Shown piece after piece: positions 10,889 through 20,723 of a DNA stretch of 64,000 bases. Within the stretch, counting starts at the first letter, position 1. Every line of letters starts with the position of its first letter. Source of the stretch: Pollenia angustigena (taxonomy: Eukaryota > Arthropoda > Insecta > Diptera > Polleniidae); assembly GCA_930367215.1 (NCBI GenBank), contig OV884056.1:122696053-122760052 (forward strand). The letters are read 5' to 3'. The notes under the pieces are model-generated. The model saw nothing but the letters and a program-made list of their open reading frames with translations, was not told where the DNA came from and did no database searches. The position numbers and the translations under genes are program-made.

Positions 10889-12329
10889 TTTTATATTTTT
10901 TCTTAATTTTATTTTTAATTAAAGCTTAACGATTTTACAAACTACTTTATTTATTCGTTTTGTTTGCTTGTTTTTCTACTAAATGTAATCTCTGCTTTTG
11001 TTTTGTTATTTGCACACACTACTTTTCTTTTACTTAAATTTTTTCCTTTATTTTTTTATTTTAGGAACTTTTAGTTTTATAAAATTGTCACTTTCAATTA
11101 TTTTACTGTTGTAACTCGTTTTTTCTCTTTTATTTTCTTTATTTTATTTGTTTTAATTTAATTTATTTAATATATTTTACGCGTGCTTAGCTCACTCTAT
11201 AGAAAAAGAACTGTGTATTTGATTTTTTCTTCTTTTCTTTGCACATTCCAATGTATGCACCTTTTCAATGTTGTTGTAGTATGTGCAAATACAGTTTTCC
11301 TTTTCTGATTGATGCTAATAGAGTAAAGGAACGATTGAAAACAAAACAAAGTAAATGGCGCACGATAATTATTCAATATAAAAGAGAGTGACAGGTTGCT
11401 TATTGTTTTTTGTAATTTTGTGTGTGTATAACTAAAATGTAATCAGTGTTGGTACAATGGGGAATTCTTTATCGGTGATGGTACGATAGCGAGTATTTAA
11501 TAATGTTAAGGTTATGTTGAAATAAATTGGTGGTTTATCAAGTAGATATTTCTTCACGAGATTAAAAGCCTTTTTTATTTTAATTCCTAGATATTCTCAC
11601 AAATGCACTAAATGTAATATAATACCATACATACCCAATAATTTCTTTTTGTTTTTACCGTCTTCAATTGTGTTTGCCAAGTAGATTTATCTAAAGAATT
11701 AACGGCCTTATTGTTGTAGGATGCCCTTGATGATTGTGGGTGATGTCTTCTTTAAAATAGCAATGCTAGATGATGCTTTTTTCCAACAGACCTCTTGCCT
11801 GATGAACAAATTATGGCCTTGATGCAATTGTAGCGTTAGGGATTCGGTATCTTCTATTGATCGGGACGCCAATGGAAGATTTTTACAGACCTCGTTGTCT
11901 GTCAAACAAATTGTAGGTTATGTTGTTACGGTTGAACAAATACCGCAACGGTTGAACAAATAACGCAACCAAAAGTAGTGTACAAATTCCACCAGATATC
12001 CAGTCCTATCTCCTCTAGGACTTTTCGAAGAACCAAATGTAGAGCTGGGAGTCTTAATTCTTGTATCAAATTTTATCAAAAAGAAAAACACCAGTTCATT
12101 TTAATTTTAAATGAGTATTGCAGCTCCTTGCTGCTTGTTTATTAATCAAAGTAAACTTACATACCAAAAATTGCCATTTGGTTTTTCTTTAAAAAAAAAT
12201 GAGAGAGGTAAAAAAGGGACTCAAATTCCAGTTGAGTGAGTCAAACCGTTCAGTTTAAAAAAAAGAATCAAAATACTTCATTATACTAAGAAAAATAGTA
12301 TAAATGGAAAGGTGAAAAAGCAGTAACAT
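10889..12329. other. A+T-rich stretch, no gene supported
   Basis: Mostly T-rich then mixed sequence. A 65-codon minus-strand frame at 11,708-11,905 has no recognisable features. The near-direct repeat GGTTGAACAAATA(A/C)CGCAAC occurs twice near 11,932-11,968. Nothing else stands out. Confidence 0.4.
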
Positions 12330-13037
12330 AAACAAGTAGGAAAGTATAGTCGGTCAAGCCCGACCATATGATACCCTACACGACAGTATTTAAAAACACA
12401 TCATGCTTCTGTGTCCATGTAAATATGGATTTATCTATATTTATAAACTTCATGAAAATCGGTTTGAGAGTTTGTGAGCGGCAGAAATTGCCCCCTGCCT
12501 CCCCTTGTGGTCCTATGTTTTAAAAACTGTATAGCTTATATGTCCCTATAGAAATGGATCTATCTATGTTTTAAATTTCATTAAAATCTTTTTTGAGAGG
12601 CAGAAATTGCCCCTATCTCCCCTCGAGGTCCGATTTTTTTTAAAAATTTATACATTTTGTGTCCATATAGATATGGTTCTATCTATGTTTTGAATTTCAT
12701 TAAAATCGGTTTGATAGTTTCTGAGAGGAACAAATTTCCCCCTATCTTCCCTCGTGGTCCTACGATTCGGCCCATTTTCAATAGGCTTGGTCCTTGTGCC
12801 AATAAGAACCTATGGCCCAAATTTTATCAAATTATCTCCAAAATTGCGACCTGTATTTTGCGCACAAGGTTACATGGACAGCCAGCCAGCCAGCCTGCCA
12901 GCCGGACGGACATCGTTCGACTCAGAAAGTGATTCTGAGTAGATCGGTATACTTTAAGGTGGGTCTAGGACCAATATTTTAAGGCGTTACACACATCAGC
13001 ACAAATACATAATACCCTCTCCACTATTATGGTGTGG
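12330..13037. repeat. Dispersed non-coding fly repeat
   Basis: Begins around GGAAAGTATAGTCGGTCAAG and ends near TATGGTGTGGGTATAAAA. Inside are three worn direct repeats of a ~115-bp block (tATGGATmTATCTATrTTT ... CCCTCGTGGTCCTA) and a CAGC-rich run at 12,876-12,905. The overall plan (GGTCGGG near one end, a PuPy box ending in ACCCTnyCCACyATnnTGGT near the other) is one I associate with abundant intergenic repeats in higher Diptera. I cannot name the family. The 91-codon frame across the CAGC run is not a gene. Confidence 0.6.
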
Positions 13038-14304
13038 GTATAAAAACCTAAAATAAAGAAACCTCTGTTGACTTCACGTCAACAAAAAGGATTAATGGTA
13101 TTATTTTATAAATTTGTTTAAAACCTAGAGTTAAATTATTTTAAAAATAATATTCATTCGCCTATGAACTGTTGACTAATAAAGTCGATTTAAGAAAATT
13201 AGCGGTCTTTTCTTTTAAAAACAAAAAAATTATAAAATAACCCAAATATAAAAGAGGTCAGATTAAGACGTATATAGTCCGGTCAGATCCTTTACATTAA
13301 TAAATAATCAAGTATTGTTCTACTAGGACGTTAATCGTCTGGTACGAATTTGCTTCTATAATAAATAAAATAAAAAAACATAAAATTATAAAAACCCCTT
13401 CTAGAAGGAAGATTTGTTCATCCTTCCTACAAGATAATACAAAAGTGCATTTAAACAAAAGGCAGTCAAGTAAAAACTACTGTATTACATACATACTTAG
13501 AACTTAGTTTTAAAAAAAGTTTAAAATATGAATGTTTCAAAATAAAGATTTTAATTCAGGGTTATAAGATAAAGCAAATTTACTTTATATTTTAACTACA
13601 ACAGCAACTAACAGTTGATTTTAATAGATCTTTAGTTTTTATCAAACTTGAAACCGTTTCTACTTGCAAATGATTTCTTCTTTTGTTTTTTACATCATTG
13701 TGCATTCAATTAATTCTCTGGAATGTGGTATCAAAAAAATACCAAAAGCAATATGTGAAATGTCAGCAAACATGAGTTTTGTTCTTAACATTGGCTATAT
13801 TTTTCCAAGAAATTTAAATATGTTTACGTCTGCTTTATTTCTGAAAGATCCGCCAGAAGATAGAATTGAGAATTGATATTATTATAGTTTTCTTTATCGT
13901 TTGTAAATAACATTAATAACATCAGTATTATTAGTATTAATAACATCAGTATTATGCTATTGGTTTTTCCGGAAACCATATTTTCTGGAGTGAAGTTGAT
14001 TATCACTTTTACGCTAGGTCTACTCTAAACATAAATATCTCAGCCAGTTGGCAATAACGTCGGCAGAATAACAAAGCAATATTTCTTATTGCTCAGCTTA
14101 TGTTAAAGGCATGGGAACACGCATTTATGTTAACTCATAATTTGAAAAAATCAAGGAAGAAGGTGCAGTGTAAAAACTGGCGCTATCTGGCAAAAATTAT
14201 TTCTATTGATATAAATTCTTTCTTTATTTTAATTTCTTTGCTTTTATATTTTTCTTTTATGCTTCTTTTTTTTCAATTGACAACCAACTTTGACGTTTTA
14301 TGTA
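13038..14304. other. Intergenic, weak ORFs only
   Basis: A+T-rich. A 70-codon frame at 13,664-13,876 (+) begins with a hydrophobic run resembling a signal peptide, and an 87-codon frame lies at 14,100-14,363 (+). Neither shows a known motif. TTATTAGTATTAATAACATCAG-like short repeats lie near 13,905-13,955. Confidence 0.35.
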
Positions 14305-14525
14305 CAGGGGTGTGCTGGAAATCGCAAACGCAAAACGCAAGAATTTTAAAAGTCGTTTTTTAGTAAGATTTCTGTAATAAAAGAATTTTATGACAATTAT
14401 TATACAAACATTTCTCTATTAAACTGAATTTTATAACAAAAATTATAAAAATTTGATAAAAAGTATATTATAAACAGCTTCCAAGTTCTTGCGTTTTGCG
14501 TTTGCGATTTCCAGCACACCCCCCG
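14305..14525. mobile_element. TA-flanked MITE, ~40-bp inverted repeats
   Basis: The left end CAGGGGTGTGCTGGAAATCG and the right end are inverted copies over roughly 38-40 bp. They differ only in the first G run (AGGGG versus GGGGGG). TA lies immediately outside both ends (14,303-14,304 and 14,526-14,527), as expected for a Tc1/mariner-mobilised element. The middle is A+T-rich and non-coding. Confidence 0.8.
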
Positions 14526-14691
14526 TAAGCAATAATTGTCAACGAAAATGGACTAACAATTATTGCAACATAAATTGTCGGCAATAAATATGTACAAAAA
14601 TTACTGTCTACATTAAAGATAACATAATTTTAACATTTACTGCAATATATGTCGCAATAATTATCTGTGGTATGGACGGGCAGTTAAGGTT

Positions 14692-15003
14692 TTATATATG
14701 TTCAAAAACAAATTTAGTTCTTAATGTTTCGCAAATTGTCGAGTAAAACGATTGCGCAGTTTCTTTTAATTTATAAACCATTTCCTTAACATTGCTTGTT
14801 TCTATAAATATGGTTTTCATTTCATTTTTCCACAACATATTATCCATTGTATCCCTTTTTATAAATATTCTTGCCACTTGTAAGGACAAATAACCCATCC
14901 TGGAAAGCAAAATATAAATCTTGGCGTTCCCGCTTTGCATGTCAATATAAACGTCGTTAATTATTTTTAAAATACAACAACATACATTTTGCAACAAACA
15001 CAT
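14692..15003 (-). CDS. Hypothetical ORF, 103 codons
   Basis: An open frame starting MCLLQNVCCCILKII. It is the longest frame in its neighbourhood and is not part of an obvious repeat. It contains a Cys-rich start and a Lys/Glu-rich centre. I do not recognise a family, see no splice or promoter signals that I would trust, and note that A+T-rich DNA can give frames of this length by chance. Confidence 0.2.
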   Translation of the reverse strand: MCLLQNVCCCILKIINDVYIDMQSGNAKIYILLSRMGYLSLQVARIFIKRDTMDNMLWKNEMKTIFIETSNVKEMVYKLKETAQSFYSTICETLRTKFVFEHI

Positions 15004-15828
15004 GATAACCTAAGCCTGCTATCGAAATGATCACATCACAGTTAAAAGGTTAAAAGTTAAAAATCTGAAAGTACTTAATATGAAAAAGTACTGAAAAAAG
15101 TACCAAAGTACTGAATTTTTCAACACTGTTTCTTACATAAAAAATCACTAGTTTATTTAAAAATCAATGATTTTTTAAAAGTGAATGGCGTTATTTAAAC
15201 GTCGTTTGTATTTTTTTTTTGGTTCGGTTTCAGCATGCTTATGTCTCAAAATCCTTGATAAATTCGTTCCCTTTGTTCTCGCTGACTGCACCTAGTTTTT
15301 TTTGGAAAAAAATCTTAATGCGAATGAAGAAAATCCAAAACATTGTCAGTGTCCACGGATTGTCTAAGTTTCTGACTGCAAAACCAAAATAAAGTAAATT
15401 TGCATATTTTAATGATTCTAATATTGAATATCCTTTTTTCCAACCAAATATTCACCAAACACACAAAGCAAAACTAGCTTGAATCAGTAACACACGATCT
15501 TCCTGACATGCTTAAACGCTACTATTATGAAGATTTAAAATGAATGTGGGCTTCTGTCAAATAAATAATGGTAAAGTTGTAGTGTCAGTATTGACTGTTT
15601 TACAATATTGCCAGCATGCGTTAAAGAAGACATGATTGCCCAATTTTGATGCTAGATTCGAATTCATTTCTTCCCAAATTTGTAGACTAGTGTATTAAAT
15701 TTATTAAATTCCAATAATTTTTTAAAACCAACATTCTTCAAAACTTCTAAGTCATATGTTTATTAACGCTGATTTTTTTAGTGGAAACTCAGACCAAACA
15801 TATAAATTTGATCTGATACCAATGGATT

Positions 15829-15971
15829 GATTTTTTTTTTTAAATTTCCTAAGCTAATCCCGCGAAGCTTTTCGCTTGTCTGCAGGAAAGAAACCAGAGT
15901 CTCTGGCGGGAATTGAACCCGAAACCCCGGCGCTGATAGACTAGCTCACTACCAGCTAGCCTACCGGGGCA
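15829..15971 (-). mobile_element. tRNA-derived SINE, copy 1
   Basis: The minus-strand head starts TGCCCCGGTAGGCTAGCTGG. It contains GGTTCAATTCC (one change from the pol III B box GGTTCGANTCC), then a short unique body ending in TTAGGAAATTT and an A-rich tail. About 90% identical by eye to the copy at 31,971-32,115. It lies inside the old solo LTR. Confidence 0.82.
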
Positions 15972-16345
15972 TGTGGCAGTGTAACTAAAACTGAACTGGC
16001 AAAATAAAAAAAGTAATTTGTTTTCATTAATTACAACTACAACTACGGTTGACAAAAAATCCACCAATTGTAGTCGGGACTGTTAGAAAAGATAAAGTTA
16101 CTGTTTGTTGTTGTTGTTTTTGTTCAAGCTGTGATATTGTTGCAAGTAAAATTGTTGCTTATAATTCTTATTCGCTTAACAGTGTATTTGTATAATATAT
16201 TTAGTTTTTTTTTTAAATCTTGGGATGAAGTTTCCTGCCGATCTGGCCTAAGCAACCAGTGAAATGCGCATAGGAATAGCTTATCCCGTCAACAATAAAT
16301 TTCAGTTTATCAATACATAGTATGAAATGGGCATTTAGCACATTT
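15972..16345 (+). repeat. Old single copy of the ~470-bp hammerhead repeat (family 2)
   Basis: Diverged relative of the units at 51.6-54.5 kb, recognisable by GTTCAAGCTGTGATATTGTT and CTGGCCTAAGCAACCAG. It inserted next to the SINE within the solo LTR. Confidence 0.7.
16225..16290 (+). ncRNA. Degenerate hammerhead, family 2
   Basis: The stems are recognisable and stem III is the longer palindrome ATGCGCAT. The core reads CTGCCGA (16,236-16,242), so the invariant A after CTG is lost; probably inactive. Confidence 0.6.
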
Positions 16346-17335
16346 AAACGAAACCTTACTAATTTGTTTTGTTGTTTTGTTTTAACTTCTCTGCAATCAC
16401 TTGGACCTTGAAGAGGGATGCGTCAATGAAAATGCAAATAGTTGGTTGTACTTGATCTTAATGACCATGTTTAAAATGTTTTTACGATATTTATACTTAA
16501 TTAATAACTAAAATATGTTGAGTTGACAAAATAGTAAATTGTTGCATTGGTTATTATAATTTTATATTGTTACAAAATAACCAACATAAAGCAATGAACT
16601 AGAGAAAAATGTTAAGTAAGCAAAAAAATAAAGAGATTTTAAAGACAATGAACTTGAGGTACAATTACATATGGCAAAAATAACTTTAAATCAATGAACT
16701 AATTTATAAATAGTGTAACTGAACATTACACTATGCTACAAAAAAATTAACTTCAAAAATGCGATATTTTCTTAGATAAGATTTTTCGTTTTTTAAATTT
16801 GGGGATTTTTCATGATGAAAAATCACCCAAATATATTGTATGAAGAAGGCGGTGCGCAAAATGACCCCAGGAAATATGGCCCAAAAGGAAAATGAAGAAC
16901 GGCCCCAAAATTTTACATGAGACAAAAGGCTGTAGGAAATATCGCCCAAAGAAAAATCGCCCAAAAAAAAAAATGAAAAATCGCCCAAAAAAATTGCATG
17001 TAAAATTGGGCCTGATTTCATATGAAAAATGGCCCAAAATTTTTGGGCTATTTATCGTTATTGTTGGGTGATTTTTCGTTTTTTAAATTTCATTATGAAA
17101 AATCACCCAAAAATGTTGTATGAAAAATGGCCCAAAAAAATGGGCTATTTTTAAAATTCTACCATAATCTTACATAGCAGAGAAAACCATGTTTTATTAT
17201 GGTTGCAAACAACAAAACAATTTTTCAAGAAACTAATTTAACCATTATATGGTTGTCGACGACAATGATTTGGTTAAATTAAACATAATATCGGTAGAAT
17301 TTAAAAATGGTTTTGTAGCTTTTTTCTCTGGGTGT

Positions 17336-17860
17336 ATATATTAAATATATACATATATATCGAAAATAAGGATTTTCTCTTCTATGGTATAACAAATACT
17401 GGCTTCGCTAACTAAAGCTTCTCTGTATCGCCGGCCTTTGGCCGGGCGCAAGGATTTTCTCCTCTATGGTATAACAAAGACCGGCTTCGCTAACTAAAGC
17501 TTCTCTGTATAGCCGGCCTTCGGCCGGGCGCAAGGATTTTCTCCTCTATGGTATAACAAACACCGGCTTCGCTAACTAAAGCTTCTCTGCGTAGTCGGCC
17601 TTGTTCGGAAACAAGGCAGTTTTTCGAAGCTTTACTTAGCGAAACCGGTTTTTGTTAGACCATAAAGGAGAAAATCCTTGCGCCCGGCCGAAGGCCGGCT
17701 ATACAGAGAAGCTTTAGTTAGCGAAGCCGGTCTTTGTTATACCATAGAGGAGAAAATCCTTGCGCCCGGCCGAAGGCCGGCTATACAGAGAAGCTTTAGT
17801 TAGCGAAGCCAGTATTTGTTATACCATAGAAGATGAAATCCTTATTTTGGATATATATAT
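17336..17860. repeat. 84-bp hairpin units in inverted arrangement
   Basis: About three units read forward and then three read in complement around the palindrome GCCTTGTTCGGAAACAAGGC at about 17,600-17,620. Each unit holds the hairpin GCCGGCCTTCGGCCGGGC and the strings CGGCTTCGCTAACTAAAGC and ATGGTATAACAAA. The whole block can fold into one long duplex. Confidence 0.85.
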
Positions 17861-17863
17861 TTA

Positions 17864-17980
17864 CCCCCATATTCATAAAAAATATTTTTATTTTATTGGA
17901 GGTTTATTGAACACATTTTCATAGGAAATTCGTTCAATAAACCTCCAATAAAACAAAAATATTTTTTATGAATATGGGGG
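17864..17980. mobile_element. 117-bp hairpin MITE with TTA target duplication
   Basis: Ends CCCCCATATTCATAAAA... and its complement form an almost perfect ~49-bp inverted repeat around a ~20-bp loop. TTA flanks both ends (17,861-17,863 and 17,981-17,983), which fits Tourist-like PIF/Harbinger MITEs. It lies inside the foldback right arm. Confidence 0.85.
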
Positions 17981-18668
17981 TTAATATATACACCCGGAGT
18001 AAAAGCTATAAAAATATTTTATCCATATTATGTTTAATTTAACCAAATCATTGTCACCGACAACCATATTATGGTTAAATAAGTATCTTTAAAAAAATCA
18101 CTTGAAATTTTAACGGTATTTTAAAAAAAAATTTACACATTTTTGATTATAAGTTAAGTTATGGACGTTGCAAAGTGTCATAACGTCCTCGTCCTCGTCT
18201 TCGATGGACATTATGACACTTTAAAAGTGTCCAAGGACACTACGACACTGGACGTTATGACATGTCACCTAAATTTATATGAATAATAGACACTTTTTTG
18301 CAAATTTAGTAATTTTTTTTTATATTTTTTTGGGAAAAAATTCGTTTATGCTTTTTGGGTCATTTTTCATTTTCTTTTTGGGGCCCTTTTTCGTTTTTTT
18401 TGGGCAAAATTTCATATTTACCTTTTTGGGTCATTTTTCATGTTCGCTTGGGCGATTTTTCATTTTTTTTTTTTTGGCCATTTTTCTTTGGGCGATATTT
18501 CCTACAGCCGAGACAAAACAACACGCAATTTTGGGGAAATTTTTTTGTTTTTTTGGGGCTATTTTTCATTTTTTCGTTAGGGTGGTTTTTGCAGTTTAAG
18601 TGGAATGAAAAACTACCCCAAACATATTTTATTATTTTTCGTCTAATAATAAAATATGCAAACTTTAA

Positions 18669-19052
18669 CACTCAAAATATTATGTAGTTAAATTCAAACG
18701 AAAATTCATTTGAAACAAATTAAAATTCATTTAAAAAACGGATCATTTACATTTCATTTAAAACAAATGATTTTTTCAGTAATTTCTAAGTTTTTTATTT
18801 ATTGAACATCATATTCGTTAAAATTGAATAGTTTTTACTTTTAAAAAATATATTTTAACCGATAAAAATCAAACAAATTAACAAAAAAAAATACGGAAAA
18901 CATTATTTTTTGGTAGTTTGTTTTTTTAATAACAAACATAAATGTTGAAAAATAAATTTATTCGTAAAATAACTATATTTTTATTCAATTTTAACAGTAC
19001 CGAAAACGAATTTAATAACCTACAATCAGTTACTGTAATAATTTTATGAGTG
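18669..19052. mobile_element. Diverged MITE with CACTCAAAA ends
   Basis: Related to 47,928-48,460: it starts CACTCAAAATATTATGTAG and ends CAGTTACTGTAATAATTTTATGAGTG. The interior is A+T-rich with ATTCATTT-rich stretches. The flanking TA expected for this family is lost here. Confidence 0.65.
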
Positions 19053-19959
19053 AAGAAATGAAAAATCACCCCAATCATTTTTTTTTTTTACAAATTTTAT
19101 AAAATTCTATGCAAAAGTTTTTAGGGATAGTATAAAAAACCCGAATTCTTATACCAAAGTAGAGAAAATCCTTGCCGGTAATGCAGAGATGCTTTGGTTA
19201 GCGAAGCATGTGTTTGCTATGGTGGCATGTTATAACGTCCAGTGTCATAGTGTCCATGGACGTTATGACACTTTTGAAAGTGTCATAATGTCCATGGACA
19301 CTATGACACTTTTTGGAGTGTCATAACGTCCATGGACACTATGACACTTTGCAAATGGACAATATGACACTTTCAAAAGTGTCATTAGGTTCATAATTAC
19401 TAAAGAAGTTAAATACAAAAAAATTATCTGCATACACGCAGAGAAAAACATGTTTCACTATGGTTCCAACCAACAAAACTATTTTTAAAGAAACTAATTT
19501 AACCATAATATGGTTGTCGGTGACAATGATTTGGTTAAATGAAACATAATATGGTAAAAAAATTTTAAAAATGGTTTTGCTGCTTTTTCTGGCTGTAGGA
19601 AATATCGCCCAAAGAAAAATGGCCCAAAAAAAAAAATGAAAAATCACCCAAAAAAATTCCATGTAAAATTGGGCCTTAATTCATATGAAAAGTGACCCAA
19701 AATTGTTGGGCTTTTTTTCGTTATTATTGGGTGATTTTTCGTTTTTTTAATTTTTTTCATAACGAAAAATCACCCAAAAATATTATATGAAAAATAGCCC
19801 ATTTTTTCGGGCCATCTTTATTTAATATAATTGTAATTTATTTAAAAATAAGTTTGTTGTTTTTTCTCTGGGTGTTTATGTTAAATATATAACGAAAACA
19901 CTTTTGGGCGCAAGGATTTTCTCCTCAAGGATATAATATAGTAAACAACTTTAAACGCT

Positions 19960-20723
19960 TAAAAAAAACTTTTATACCTACCAACTGAAAAGCAGTAAAG
20001 GTCTACAGGTAGTGATTAAGGGTATTGACTCATGTGTGGACCCAGAAGAGGTTAAAACATTCCTAGAAGAAAAAGGCTTCAAGGTAAAACATGTAGTAAA
20101 TATTAAAAATAGAGAAAAAATTCCCCAACCACTTTTTCGAGTGGAGTTTGAACCCGGCGACGTAAAACTTAAAAAAAACGAAACACATCCTATTTACAAT
20201 TTAAAATATATTCTCTACAGAAGAATAACTATAGAAGAGCCGCACAAAAAAATGGACCTGTTTAGTGCTTAAACTGCCAAGAATTTGGCCATACCAAGGC
20301 ATACTGCTACTTACCCCCTGTCTGCGTAGTATGTGGTGAACTACATGGTACAGTTTCTTGCGATAAGTCTAAAACCGACCCCAACGTAAAAAAATGTAGC
20401 AACTGTGGCGGTTATCACACTGCGAATTATAGAGGATGCCCTGTATATAATATCGTCAAGCAAACGGTTGGACCGAAAACAAATACCCCTCAAATTCAGG
20501 TTGCAAATCAAGTAAACACAAATGCAATTCAAGCCCCCCAGCCTAGTAATAACAGAACCTCTTACGCTAACGTCCTAAAATCAAACCATCAGCCAATGCA
20601 AGGTGCCTCGCCAAGTAATGATGAAACTCCGGTTTCTCCGGGTTTAACACAATGGGTAATATGATGCAGGAAATGCTTAGAATGCAATCGATGTTATTGC
20701 AAGCTGTACTTAACAAACCATGA
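19960..20723 (+). pseudogene. LINE A ORF1 (nucleic-acid-binding), partial and broken
   Basis: The ORF1 chaperone-like protein of Jockey elements binds the element RNA. It starts mid-protein. GIDSCVDPEEVKTFLEEKGF and HPIYNLKYILYRRITIEEPH belong to the PRE_C2HC region. A frameshift near 20,240 (HKKMDLFSA then stop) separates it from three zinc knuckles (CLNCQEFGHTKAYC, CVVCGELHG..C, CSNCGGYHT..C). An internal deletion near 20,640 removes part of the tail. It ends LLQAVLNKP with a TGA overlapping the ORF2 ATG. Confidence 0.85.

Larger units (their letters stand above)
15770..16725 (-). repeat. Degraded solo LTR of the roo-like BEL element, interrupted
   Basis: 15,778-15,828 and about 16,360-16,725 match, on the minus strand, the LTR at 40,289-40,866. 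Landmarks are AAATTTGATCTG, CACTTGG..CTTGAAGAG, TACTTGATCTTAATGACCAT, GACAATGAACTTGAGG and AGTGTAACTGAAC. The two parts are split by the SINE and the ribozyme unit at 15,829-16,345. Many substitutions show it is much older than the full element. Confidence 0.65.
16735..18640. repeat. Foldback element, copy 1
   Basis: Two arms mirrored about 17,610. From outside in, each arm has a degenerate array of GGGCGATTTTTCATTTTT-type units (16,735-17,160 as complement; 18,300-18,600 direct). A ~160-bp block follows with ACCATAATATGGTTGTCGG-like sequence. Then come 84-bp hairpin units. A block of GTCATAACGTCC palindromes (18,160-18,270) lies only in the right arm. A MITE interrupts the right arm at 17,864-17,980. 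Phe/Gly-rich ORFs over the array are low-complexity artefacts. Confidence 0.75.

Noticed and set aside
10889..11470. Possible BEL 5' LTR with ATAAAAGAGAGTGACAG as TATA/initiator
   Set aside because: No partner LTR in the window and no TG...CA ends could be defined.
12657..12942. 91- and 62-codon frames with QPASQPAS-like ends
   Set aside because: Generated by the CAGC microsatellite inside a known type of non-coding fly repeat.
16731..19662. Phe/Gly-rich frames (for example FFFLGDFSLGDIS) over the foldback arms
   Set aside because: Low-complexity translation of the GGGCGATTTTTC arrays on either strand.
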